Positions 1 to 6,486 of a stretch of 7,414 bases of DNA are shown here, piece by piece. Under the pieces are notes generated by a model, which was not told the DNA's origin, ran no database searches, and saw only the letters and a program-made list of their open reading frames with translations. The DNA is from an uncultured Dokdonia sp. GTDB taxonomy: Bacteria > Bacteroidota > Bacteroidia > Flavobacteriales > Flavobacteriaceae. The stretch covers positions 1 through 7,414 of the forward strand of contig CAKZKZ010000568.1 in the NCBI GenBank assembly GCA_937124495.1, written 5' to 3'. Position numbers and translations under genes: made by a program. Numbering within the stretch: the stretch's first letter is position 1; each line of letters begins with the position of its first letter.

Positions 1-1158
1 GCTTCCAATAAGACGTTTCCAGAACGAAAACTGCAAAAGCAAGCGATTTTCAACCTTGTTTGGCACCACGAAAACAACACACAAGAATGGGCACAATGGC
101 TTCATAGTCCGCGTACAGGAATCAGTCTTGGATATACCGATTTTGGAAACTCAGATCGATTAGGAAGCGCTTTTACACTGATGCCATTTATAGAATTTAA
201 TGCCTTTAAGAGTCAACGTTTAACAACACAAATAGGCATAGGTACTTCCTATTTTACAGAAGAATTTGATTTTGAAACTAATTTTTTTAACCGAGCGGTA
301 AGTACTGATTTTACGTGGTCTTTTAGAGCTTTTATGCATTATAACTTTCTCCAAAAAGAAAAAGTAAATTATAGAGTGGGTGCTGGTCTGTTCCATCATT
401 CTAACGGACATACACGATTGCCTAATCAAGGATACAATTCATTTTTAGTAAGCCTTTCTGCTGAGATAAAAAGTACAAAGTATCGTGCGTATGTAGAAAA
501 CCCTGTGGTACATACACCCCCTGAAAGAACGGTTCAAGACTATATAGCCATACGAACTGGGATTGGTCAGAATGTATTTAGTGATGTATCAGTTTTTAAT
601 GAAAAGAAAGAAGTATACGCCCTCTCTGCCGAATATGGGAAAGTTTATAACAAAACCTTAAAAATAGGCGTGGGTGCTTTTTACAGATTGTATGAGCATT
701 ATTATGACTACATCAATGATAATGAATCCTTAGTGCAAGACGGGCAAGAGTATGCCTCTCTTCGAGATAATCCTTGGCATAATGCATCTAATTATGGGCT
801 TTTTATAAAAGGCGAATTACTTTTCAATCACGTAGGGATCGAGTTACTATTTGGAGCCAACTTCCATAAGCCTGCATATAAAATAGATTGGCAAATTAAT
901 GAAGGATGGGATTTTGCCCCTAGAGAAATTCCTGAAGGATGGGTACTAGGTGAATTGGATTCTAAGTTTAAATTTAAAAACGCAATAAACACCCGCGTAG
1001 GTCTCAAGTATTATCTTATAGGTACAGATACCGCTCCAAAACATAATATATATGCAGGTGCTTTTATCAATGCAAATCTAGGACAAGCAGATTTTACAGA
1101 GTTAGGAATAGGCTATGTACGTAGGTTTGGGTTTAAAAAAAGGGTTTCTAAAAGTTAA
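1..1158 (+). CDS. Acyloxyacyl hydrolase, PagL-like lipid A deacylase family (5' partial)
   Basis: The frame is open from base 1 through the ATG at 181 to TAA at 1156-1158. The N-terminus, including any signal peptide, therefore lies off the window and 385 residues are visible. The family consists of outer-membrane beta-barrel esterases that remove an acyl chain from lipid A. Alternating aromatic and polar strands and a Phe-rich C-terminal strand (GYVRRFGF) fit a barrel. The core motif FHHSNGHTRLPNQGYN (visible residues 131-146) matches the PagL active-site region, with His132 and Ser134 in the His-x-Ser positions and conserved Asn135. The acidic third residue of the Pseudomonas PagL triad, 14 residues after the His, appears here as Asn146. 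The conserved block before residue 61 (SPRTGISLGYTDFGN) shows that 181 is not the real start. Family assignment is fairly sure; enzymatic activity is inferred. Confidence 0.8.
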   Translation, partial: ASNKTFPERKLQKQAIFNLVWHHENNTQEWAQWLHSPRTGISLGYTDFGNSDRLGSAFTLMPFIEFNAFKSQRLTTQIGIGTSYFTEEFDFETNFFNRAVSTDFTWSFRAFMHYNFLQKEKVNYRVGAGLFHHSNGHTRLPNQGYNSFLVSLSAEIKSTKYRAYVENPVVHTPPERTVQDYIAIRTGIGQNVFSDVSVFNEKKEVYALSAEYGKVYNKTLKIGVGAFYRLYEHYYDYINDNESLVQDGQEYASLRDNPWHNASNYGLFIKGELLFNHVGIELLFGANFHKPAYKIDWQINEGWDFAPREIPEGWVLGELDSKFKFKNAINTRVGLKYYLIGTDTAPKHNIYAGAFINANLGQADFTELGIGYVRRFGFKKRVSKS

Positions 1159-1162
1159 TAAT

Positions 1163-1309
1163 CCGTTGTGCTTTTTGATTAGATTTCTTCATTTTTCCCC
1201 CTCCCTGAAGGGTGAATATCAGAAATCTTTATTCCATCCTTTAGGATCTGAGGAGAAGAATGAAGATTAGACGTTAAAATAATAGGCGTTTTGACAAAAA
1301 GCACAACGG
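1163..1309. repeat. 147-bp element with perfect 15-bp terminal inverted repeats, MITE-like or structured RNA
   Basis: CCGTTGTGCTTTTTG (1163-1177) is exactly the reverse complement of CAAAAAGCACAACGG (1295-1309). As RNA the stem could gain three more pairs outward, one of them G-U. Inside, 1186-1200 pairs with 1252-1266 (one mismatch, one G-U). CCCTGAAGGG (1204-1213) can form a tiny hairpin, and 1219-1223 pairs with 1247-1251. There is no ORF and no clear target-site duplication. It starts 4 nt after the hydrolase stop codon. It could be a miniature inverted-repeat element, a 3'-end processing or terminator structure, or a small RNA; the sequence alone does not decide. Confidence 0.6.
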
Positions 1310-1371
1310 GTTTAACATCATTATTTTACTGTTTTTTACCCGCAAAAAACATGAAAAATCTTACATTCATC

Positions 1372-1400
1372 TTGATTCAGAATTAAAAAAAGTATATTTG
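1372..1400 (+). promoter_or_regulatory. Bacteroidota-type promoter of the TPR hybrid histidine kinase
   Basis: TTG at 1372-1374 is followed after 18 nt by TATATTTG at 1393-1400. This matches the Bacteroidota sigma-A consensus (-33 TTG, -7 TAnnTTTG). Transcription would start near 1405-1408, giving a leader of about 80 nt before the ATG at 1490. It is the best promoter match I found in the window. Confidence 0.7.
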
Positions 1401-1418
1401 TGTTGATTATCAACACAA
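1398..1418. promoter_or_regulatory. 21-bp interrupted palindrome overlapping the -7 box and start site (candidate operator)
   Basis: The arms TTGTGTTGAT (1398-1407) and ATCAACACAA (1409-1418) are perfect reverse complements around one central T. The left arm shares its first three bases with the end of the -7 box, and the predicted transcription start falls inside it. That placement suits a repressor operator for a dimeric regulator better than an mRNA hairpin, because the transcript would begin inside the left arm. No regulator gene in the window is an obvious partner; the kinase itself has no DNA-binding domain. Confidence 0.5.
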
Positions 1419-1489
1419 TGCATGAAATTTTGAAATCTCTACCAATTACTAACTGTGTTTTTATTTTAAAATTTATTGCTCCCTAAACA

Positions 1490-3730
1490 ATGAATAAAGA
1501 TACAGACCCTACTTTAGAAGTTCTAAATCTTCTAGATAAAGCTTACAAACAACGTGGTGAAAACATGCACCATAGTATAGAACTCGCTCATGAGGCACTA
1601 GAAAAAAGCAGGGAACTTAATAATGCCTCTCTTATAGGTAATAGTCTTAGTAGACTTGCATTATTCCACATGGTAAGTGCAGACAATCAGAAAGCGATTG
1701 AGATGTCTGAAGAAGCCATCACTTATTTCAAGAAAGATAATGATGAATTAGGCATCGCAAATGCACAGTACAATATAGCTGGTGTCTATTACAAAACAAA
1801 CAACTACCACTTAGGGATGTTTCTCCTTATTGATTGTTTGACCATATTCCGTAAACATGGGGATAAGCACAATGAATCTAAAACTCATAAAACGTTAGGA
1901 ACAATCTATGAAGTTTTAGGAGATCAACATAATGCAATTATTGCTTATGAAAATGCAATATCCTGTGCTATTAGTGTAAAAGATAAAAATCTAGAATCTA
2001 ATGCTTACAACCCTCTTTCGGGTATATTTTTAAAACAAGGAAATATAAAAAAAGCATTAAAAATTATAGAACTCTCTGTATCCATAAAAAAAGAAACTGG
2101 AGACACAAGAGGATATGCCTTTGCTATTTATGGTCGAGGTAAAGTATATATAGAACTAGAAAGATATGAAGAAGCTCGAAACGATTTTCATGAAGCACTA
2201 GCAATACATAAAAGTGTAGGAGATCAATTTGCCATAGCTATGTGCCATAATAAAATGGCAAAACTTTTTATAAAAACAAATGAAAAAGAGAAGGCAAAAA
2301 TATGCTTAAAAATAGCGATAGACATCAGTACTTCAAATAATCTGTCTATTATGAAGTATAAATGTTATCATTTTATGTATACCATTTATAAAGAAGAAGG
2401 AGACAGCTTAACGGCACTGACGTATCTTGAAAAATATCTAGAAGAGAAAGATGCTGCTGTCAATTCTCAAACATTAAAAGTGATTGAGAATTACGAGCGT
2501 ATCTCAAAAATACAGTCTAAAGAAAATGAAGCTAATTTAGAGCGTCAAAAAGCCGAAATTACAGCACAACAAGAACGCGCAGAGCAAACGGCATCTATGA
2601 AGCAAAATTTCCTCTCAGCGATGAGTCATGAGATACGTACACCACTTAATGCGGTCACAAGTATTATCTCCTTACTTAGAGAACGCTCTGATGAAGAAGA
2701 GAAAAAACTACTTACATCTTTACGTTTTTCTTCCAAAAACCTAATGCGTATCATTAATGATATTCTTGATTTTTCTAAGTTAGACTCCAATAAGATGACG
2801 TTAGAAAAACACCCTGTAAAATTTAAGGAAGTCTTACACAACATACAACAAACCTATGTAAGCTTAGCCGAAGATAAAGGCATTATATTAGAGTTAACCA
2901 TAACAGATAACGTCGCTACTAGTTACGAAATAGATGAAACCAAACTATTTCAAATCTTAGGAAACTTAGTCAGTAATGCGATTAAGTTTACAGAAGAAGG
3001 ATCTGTAGCCATTATTGTAGAAGCCACTACTATTGATCAAGACACAGATATATTATCATTTAAAGTAAAAGATACAGGTATTGGCATTCCTCTTGCAGAA
3101 AGAGAACGTCTCTTCGAGAGTTTTTACATGCCTAAATCTATCATGACTCGTAATGATGGAGGTACTGGATTAGGGCTTTCTATTGTCAAAAAACTCATTG
3201 AACTACATGGCAGTACCATTACAATAGAAGGAGAAGAAGGCAAAGGGTCTGTATTTAATTTTGAGCTTGAATTTAAGAAAGCTGAAGCCCCTGTACACAT
3301 GGATAAGGATATGTTTAAAGCCTTACAAAACAAAACAGCTATCCTAGCAGAAGACAATGAAATTAATGCATTAGTCATGCGTCAATTGCTTAATAAATGG
3401 GGAATTTCTATCAAACGGGTTAAAAATGGTAAGCAAGCAATTGTTCAAGCACAGGAAATCAAAGTAGATTTCATTCTCATGGATATCCATATGCCAGAAA
3501 TGAATGGTTTTGATGCCACTCATATTATCAGGTCTACAGAAAATTTAAACCAGCACACCCCAATTTTTGCACTTACCGCAGATGTTACGTCTGCAAACGA
3601 AGGCGAATTTTCCCATCTCTTTAATGGCTTTTTATGGAAACCTATCGATATTCCACGCCTCTTTGATGCCCTTACCAAACTCTATTCAGAAAAAGATCTG
3701 ACGGTCACAAACTTTATAGATACCAAATAA
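1490..3730 (+). CDS. TPR hybrid histidine kinase with C-terminal receiver domain, apparently cytoplasmic
   Basis: The product has 746 residues. Residues about 8-325 form a run of roughly seven to eight TPR-like helical hairpins, a likely protein or peptide sensing surface. A charged coiled-coil linker (about 335-372) leads to the HisKA H-box SAMSHEIRTPLN, with phospho-acceptor His380. The ATPase domain shows the N-box (Asn492 and Asn496 in GNLVSNAIKF), G1 box DTGIGIP (528-534) and G2 box GGTGLGL (557-563). The receiver carries the acidic pair Glu621-Asp622, phospho-acceptor Asp665 in LMDIHMPEMNG, Thr696 and Lys717, so every switch residue is present. I see no signal peptide or transmembrane segment. 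The ATG at 1490 is two codons after an in-frame TAA, so no upstream extension is possible. No partner regulator is adjacent, making it an orphan; phosphate presumably passes from His380 to Asp665 and on to an unlinked HPt or regulator. Confidence 0.93.
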   Translation: MNKDTDPTLEVLNLLDKAYKQRGENMHHSIELAHEALEKSRELNNASLIGNSLSRLALFHMVSADNQKAIEMSEEAITYFKKDNDELGIANAQYNIAGVYYKTNNYHLGMFLLIDCLTIFRKHGDKHNESKTHKTLGTIYEVLGDQHNAIIAYENAISCAISVKDKNLESNAYNPLSGIFLKQGNIKKALKIIELSVSIKKETGDTRGYAFAIYGRGKVYIELERYEEARNDFHEALAIHKSVGDQFAIAMCHNKMAKLFIKTNEKEKAKICLKIAIDISTSNNLSIMKYKCYHFMYTIYKEEGDSLTALTYLEKYLEEKDAAVNSQTLKVIENYERISKIQSKENEANLERQKAEITAQQERAEQTASMKQNFLSAMSHEIRTPLNAVTSIISLLRERSDEEEKKLLTSLRFSSKNLMRIINDILDFSKLDSNKMTLEKHPVKFKEVLHNIQQTYVSLAEDKGIILELTITDNVATSYEIDETKLFQILGNLVSNAIKFTEEGSVAIIVEATTIDQDTDILSFKVKDTGIGIPLAERERLFESFYMPKSIMTRNDGGTGLGLSIVKKLIELHGSTITIEGEEGKGSVFNFELEFKKAEAPVHMDKDMFKALQNKTAILAEDNEINALVMRQLLNKWGISIKRVKNGKQAIVQAQEIKVDFILMDIHMPEMNGFDATHIIRSTENLNQHTPIFALTADVTSANEGEFSHLFNGFLWKPIDIPRLFDALTKLYSEKDLTVTNFIDTK

Positions 3731-3760
3731 AGCATCCTATTTTACTACATAAAGAGAGTT

Positions 3761-4705
3761 CTACCCAAGATAATTTAATACGTTTTTCTCGATTCTAGCA
3801 TCTATATTCGATAGGTCCGCTTTCGCGAAAGCTTCCCCAGTAATATTTTCGTATAATTCAATATAACGATCAGACACGGTTGTGATGTATTCATCAGACA
3901 TTTCTGGCACCGTTTGTCCTTCTAATCCTTGAAAATCATTACTGATCAACCATTGTCTCACAAACTCTTTAGATAATTGTTTTTGTGGGTCTCCACTTGC
4001 CTGACGAGCTTCATATCCGTCTGCATAAAAGTAACGAGAAGAATCTGGTGTATGAATCTCATCAATCAATACAATCTCACCATCAGCTGTTTTACCAAAT
4101 TCATATTTGGTATCCACCAAGATCAATCCGCGGCTTGCGGCTATTTCAGAACCTCTTTGAAAAAGCTTGCGCGTATAATCTTCCAATACAACATAATCTG
4201 CTTCAGATACGATTCCTTTTTTTATAATGTCTTCACGAGAGATATCTTCATCATGATCTCCCATTTCTGCTTTAGTCGCTGGTGTGATGATCGGATTTGG
4301 AAAGGCATCATTTTCTTTCATGCCTTCAGCCATAGGCACCCCACATAAGATTCTTCTACCCGCTTTATACTCTCGGGCTGCATGACCAGACATGTATCCA
4401 CGAATCACCATTTCTACTTTAAACGGATCACAACGTTTTCCTATAGCTACATTAGGATCTGGTGTCGCCACGAGCCAGTTAGGAACTAAATCTTCAGTGT
4501 CCTTCATCATCTTGGTAGCAATCTGATTCAAGATTTGACCTTTATACGGAATCCCTTTGGGCATCACCACATCAAAAGCACTTAATCGATCGGTAGCAAC
4601 CATGAGTAGTAAATCATTCTCAAGCGTATATACTTCACGTACTTTTCCTTTGTATAACTCTTTTTGTCCTGGAAAATTAAAGTTAGTGTCAATAATGGTG
4701 TTCAT
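3761..4705 (-). CDS. purC: Phosphoribosylaminoimidazole-succinocarboxamide (SAICAR) synthase
   Basis: This cytosolic enzyme of de novo purine synthesis joins CAIR to L-aspartate using ATP, giving SAICAR. The 314 residues match the longer form of the family. Visible motifs are the N-terminal nucleotide-binding segment YKGKVREVY (18-26), VATDRLSAFD (36-45), the first signature VEMVIRGYMSGHA (97-109) and the second signature LIDEIHTPDSSR (213-224). The start is ATG at 4703-4705, which puts the YKGKVR motif at the usual distance from the N-terminus. It is the third gene of a minus-strand run after phoH and a small membrane gene, with a 108-nt gap that may hold its own promoter. It converges with the kinase gene across 30 nt. 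Oddity: residues 292-296 (AFAKA), near the C-terminus, are encoded by a copy of the GCTTTCGCGAAAGC palindrome. Confidence 0.97.
   Translation of the reverse strand: MNTIIDTNFNFPGQKELYKGKVREVYTLENDLLLMVATDRLSAFDVVMPKGIPYKGQILNQIATKMMKDTEDLVPNWLVATPDPNVAIGKRCDPFKVEMVIRGYMSGHAAREYKAGRRILCGVPMAEGMKENDAFPNPIITPATKAEMGDHDEDISREDIIKKGIVSEADYVVLEDYTRKLFQRGSEIAASRGLILVDTKYEFGKTADGEIVLIDEIHTPDSSRYFYADGYEARQASGDPQKQLSKEFVRQWLISNDFQGLEGQTVPEMSDEYITTVSDRYIELYENITGEAFAKADLSNIDARIEKNVLNYLG
3818..3832 (-). repeat. GCTTTCGCGAAAGCG palindromic repeat, copy 1 (inside purC)
   Basis: A perfect 14-bp palindrome occupies 3819-3832. With the flanking base it gives the 15-mer GCTTTCGCGAAAGCG read on the minus strand, shared with the other two copies. 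It lies in frame within purC, encodes Ala-Phe-Ala-Lys-Ala, and ends about 55 nt before the stop codon. Confidence 0.9.
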
Positions 4706-4740
4706 AGTCGTAATCAGGTTGTGTGTTGTGTTTAAGAATG

Positions 4741-4748
4741 CAAAAATA
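4741..4748 (-). promoter_or_regulatory. Possible -7 box for purC
   Basis: On the minus strand 4748-4741 reads TATTTTTG, matching TAnnTTTG. Initiation would fall about 30 nt before the purC start. The nearest upstream TTG is about 25 nt away, longer than usual, so the -33 element is not convincing. It would let purC be expressed apart from the two genes upstream. Confidence 0.35.
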
Positions 4749-4813
4749 AGAAACTTGTGTTTTATTAGACTTTCAAAAAGGTAGAAACAACAATAATTGC
4801 TAATACAGGTTAT

Positions 4814-5311
4814 TTAATAACTAATCAATTGCTGTACATTATTTTTTAAGTGCTCATAAACAATGCTATTCTCAGGATTATTGGTTTCAAATATAATCGT
4901 GTATTTATCACCTTTATCTCCATATTTATCTTTGGAAGACACTGTATATTCTTTATCATTTACAATATATGTAAATACACATATATTTATATGACTACTA
5001 TTGGATCGTAACGATACACTATCTGTTATTTTTCCTTTTGTTTTTTCTCCATTTAATAAAATTGCAATGATCTTTTTCTTTTTTTTATACCAAAAGAATA
5101 ATGAAATAATAAAAAGAATCTGAAAAGCAATAATGACTATTTTAACAGAAGTACTACCTCCCAATGTAATCCACCTAGGTGATGGGCTAAACATATCAAT
5201 GTTTATAACTACACAAATTAAAAGCAAAATAATGTATATGTAATTATCACGATGAACAGCCTTACGAAGTTTCTTTTCATCTTCGATAAAGACCTTTTTT
5301 ATTTTAGCCAC
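4814..5311 (-). CDS. Small two-TM membrane protein with DUF3592-like domain
   Basis: The 165 residues start at GTG (5309-5311). An in-frame TAG lies two codons upstream and the next ATG would delete the first membrane helix, so GTG is the only sensible start. A basic N-terminus is followed by hydrophobic segments at about 24-40 and 57-75, then a five-lysine stop-transfer run (76-80). The soluble part (about 81-155) looks like a small beta domain. Its pattern resembles DUF3592: LLNGEKTKGKI, then the FTYIVNDKEY strand pair, then YTIIFETNNPENS, which matches the typical V-x-Y-x-P-x-N-P ending. Function is unknown. It sits 29 nt after phoH and 108 nt before purC and is visibly more A/T- and Lys/Ile-rich than either, which suggests a later insertion between them. 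The domain call rests on pattern only. Confidence 0.75.
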   Translation of the reverse strand: MAKIKKVFIEDEKKLRKAVHRDNYIYIILLLICVVINIDMFSPSPRWITLGGSTSVKIVIIAFQILFIISLFFWYKKKKKIIAILLNGEKTKGKITDSVSLRSNSSHINICVFTYIVNDKEYTVSSKDKYGDKGDKYTIIFETNNPENSIVYEHLKNNVQQLISY

Positions 5312-5340
5312 AACCTAATTATCTTTTAAAACGAATACTA

Positions 5341-6294
5341 TCAATTCCTATTCTCAATATCCTTATACGCAGCAATGACCTTTTTAACTAATGGGTGACG
5401 TACCACATCTTTATCGTCCAGGTAGATCATTCCTACGCCTTTTACATTTTTAAGGATTAACAAGGCTTCTTTAAGTCCGCTGGTCACTCGTCTTGGTAAA
5501 TCTATTTGTCCAGGATCTCCAGTGATCACAAATTTAGCACTACGTCCCATACGTGTCAAAAACATCTTCATTTGCGCATGTGTGGTATTTTGAGCTTCAT
5601 CTAGGATCACATACGCATTATCTAGCGTACGTCCTCTCATAAATGCCATAGGAGCAATCTGAATGATCCCTTTTTCTATAAAACTTTCTAGTTTCTCATG
5701 CGGAATCATATCGCGTAATGCATCGTATAACGGTTGCATATACGGATCGAGTTTCTCTTTCATATCTCCAGGTAAAAAACCTAAGTTCTCCCCTGCTTCT
5801 ACTGCTGGACGTGTTAAAATAATACGTTTTACCGATTTTTCTTTAAGCGCTTGCACAGCAAGCGCTACACTCACATACGTTTTACCCGTTCCCGCAGGAC
5901 CAATAGCAAAGACCATATCATGCTTCTTAGAAAGCTCGACTAACTTACGCTGATTTGCCGTTTGTGGTTTGATTAATTTTCCACTTACACCGTGTACAAT
6001 GGTATCCCCACTCTCTTTTGAAGTTTCATAATCTGATTTGCTTTGACTCGTAAGTACACGCTCGATGACATTCTCATCTAGCTTATTATACTTCGCAAAA
6101 TGCTCTGTAAGCATGGTGAATCGCCTATCAAATTCTTCTAGTAATTCCTCATCACCGTAGGCTTTTATCTTGTTTCCTCTGGCAATAATTTTTAATTTTG
6201 GAAAGTAGCGTTTAAGTAATTCTATGTTGGCGTTTTGTTGTCCAAAAAACTCACGCGGATTGATTTCTGAAAGTTCTATAATTAATTCGTTCAA
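5341..6294 (-). CDS. phoH: PhoH family ATPase (PhoH/YbeZ-like)
   Basis: A cytosolic P-loop ATPase of 317 residues, related to E. coli YbeZ and PhoH and to the helicase-like ATPases linked with RNA metabolism and ribosome maturation. An N-terminal KH-like segment (about 20-70) precedes the ATPase core. The core shows Walker A GPAGTGKT (132-139), TRPAVEAGENLGFLPG (161-176), Walker B VILDEAQ (229-235) and the sensor motif TGDPGQIDLP (258-267). The start appears to be TTG (6292-6294): there is no in-frame ATG between it and the upstream TAA, and the N-terminal sequence MNELIIEL is typical of flavobacterial PhoH. No ybeY-like partner is in the window. It is the first gene of the minus-strand run ahead of the DUF3592-like gene and purC. 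From memory a phoH-purC association is common in Flavobacteriaceae. The exact biochemical role is not settled for the family. Confidence 0.93.
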   Translation of the reverse strand: MNELIIELSEINPREFFGQQNANIELLKRYFPKLKIIARGNKIKAYGDEELLEEFDRRFTMLTEHFAKYNKLDENVIERVLTSQSKSDYETSKESGDTIVHGVSGKLIKPQTANQRKLVELSKKHDMVFAIGPAGTGKTYVSVALAVQALKEKSVKRIILTRPAVEAGENLGFLPGDMKEKLDPYMQPLYDALRDMIPHEKLESFIEKGIIQIAPMAFMRGRTLDNAYVILDEAQNTTHAQMKMFLTRMGRSAKFVITGDPGQIDLPRRVTSGLKEALLILKNVKGVGMIYLDDKDVVRHPLVKKVIAAYKDIENRN

Positions 6295-6486
6295 ATGGCA
6301 AGCAGTTTTTATGAGATACCTCGGTAAATTATTTTAGATTTGTTATATAATTTATATAGCAAAGTACGAAATTTTTGAGCTTCTATTACTACTCATCAGT
6401 TACCGTATTATTAAAACTAATAAACAATTTGGGGACGGTTGTTGTTTTTGCTTTCGCGAAAGCGTACCATCTCCTTATATATAGAT
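6295..6486. other. Divergent intergenic region between phoH and the SAM adenosyltransferase gene
   Basis: This 192-nt region must drive both flanking genes, but no promoter here is clear. On the plus strand TAGATTTG (6335-6342) matches the -7 consensus but has no TTG at the right distance. On the minus strand TACTTTG (6366-6360) is one base short of consensus. Between the two lies an AT-only interrupted palindrome, TATATAA-T-TTATATA (6344-6358), which may mark the shared control point or be chance in AT-rich DNA. The second copy of the CG-rich palindrome is at 6450-6463. Confidence 0.35.
6450..6464 (+). repeat. GCTTTCGCGAAAGCG palindromic repeat, copy 2 (leader of the SAM adenosyltransferase gene)
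   Basis: The perfect 14-bp palindrome at 6450-6463 plus the following G gives the same 15-mer as the other copies. It ends 23 nt before the ATG at 6487, so in the mRNA it could form a short hairpin just upstream of the ribosome-binding region. Confidence 0.9.

Noticed and set aside
181..183. ATG as start of the PagL-like gene
   Set aside because: The frame is open to base 1 and the upstream residues (SPRTGISLGYTDFGN) belong to the conserved family block, so the gene is truncated by the window edge.
1177..1271. GATTAGA direct repeat (1177-1183 and 1265-1271) as a target duplication
   Set aside because: Both copies are inside the inverted-repeat element, not flanking it, and 7 bp of AT-rich sequence is expected by chance.
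3731..3760. Bidirectional terminator between the convergent kinase and purC genes
   Set aside because: I could not find a convincing stem with a T-run in the 30-nt gap or the adjoining coding ends.
3977..4348. Plus-strand ORFs antisense to purC
   Set aside because: The translations are Cys/Phe/Ile-rich with no recognisable domain; they are shadows of a strongly conserved gene on the other strand.
4718..4731. Tandem duplication GTTGTGT x2 in the purC leader
   Set aside because: Only two 7-bp units of simple T/G sequence; likely slippage or chance, with no partner site.
4809..4821. GTTAT-TTA-ATAAC inverted repeat at the end of the small membrane gene, as a terminator
   Set aside because: Only 5 bp arms, almost all A/T and overlapping the stop codon; too weak for an intrinsic terminator.
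5663..5953. Plus-strand ORF antisense to phoH
   Set aside because: It lies entirely over the PhoH ATPase core and is Ser-rich as expected for a shadow frame.
6439..6486. TTG-initiated 16-residue N-terminal extension of the SAM adenosyltransferase
   Set aside because: It uses TTG, is coded by the palindromic repeat and is unlike the family, whose conserved sequence begins at the ATG at 6487.
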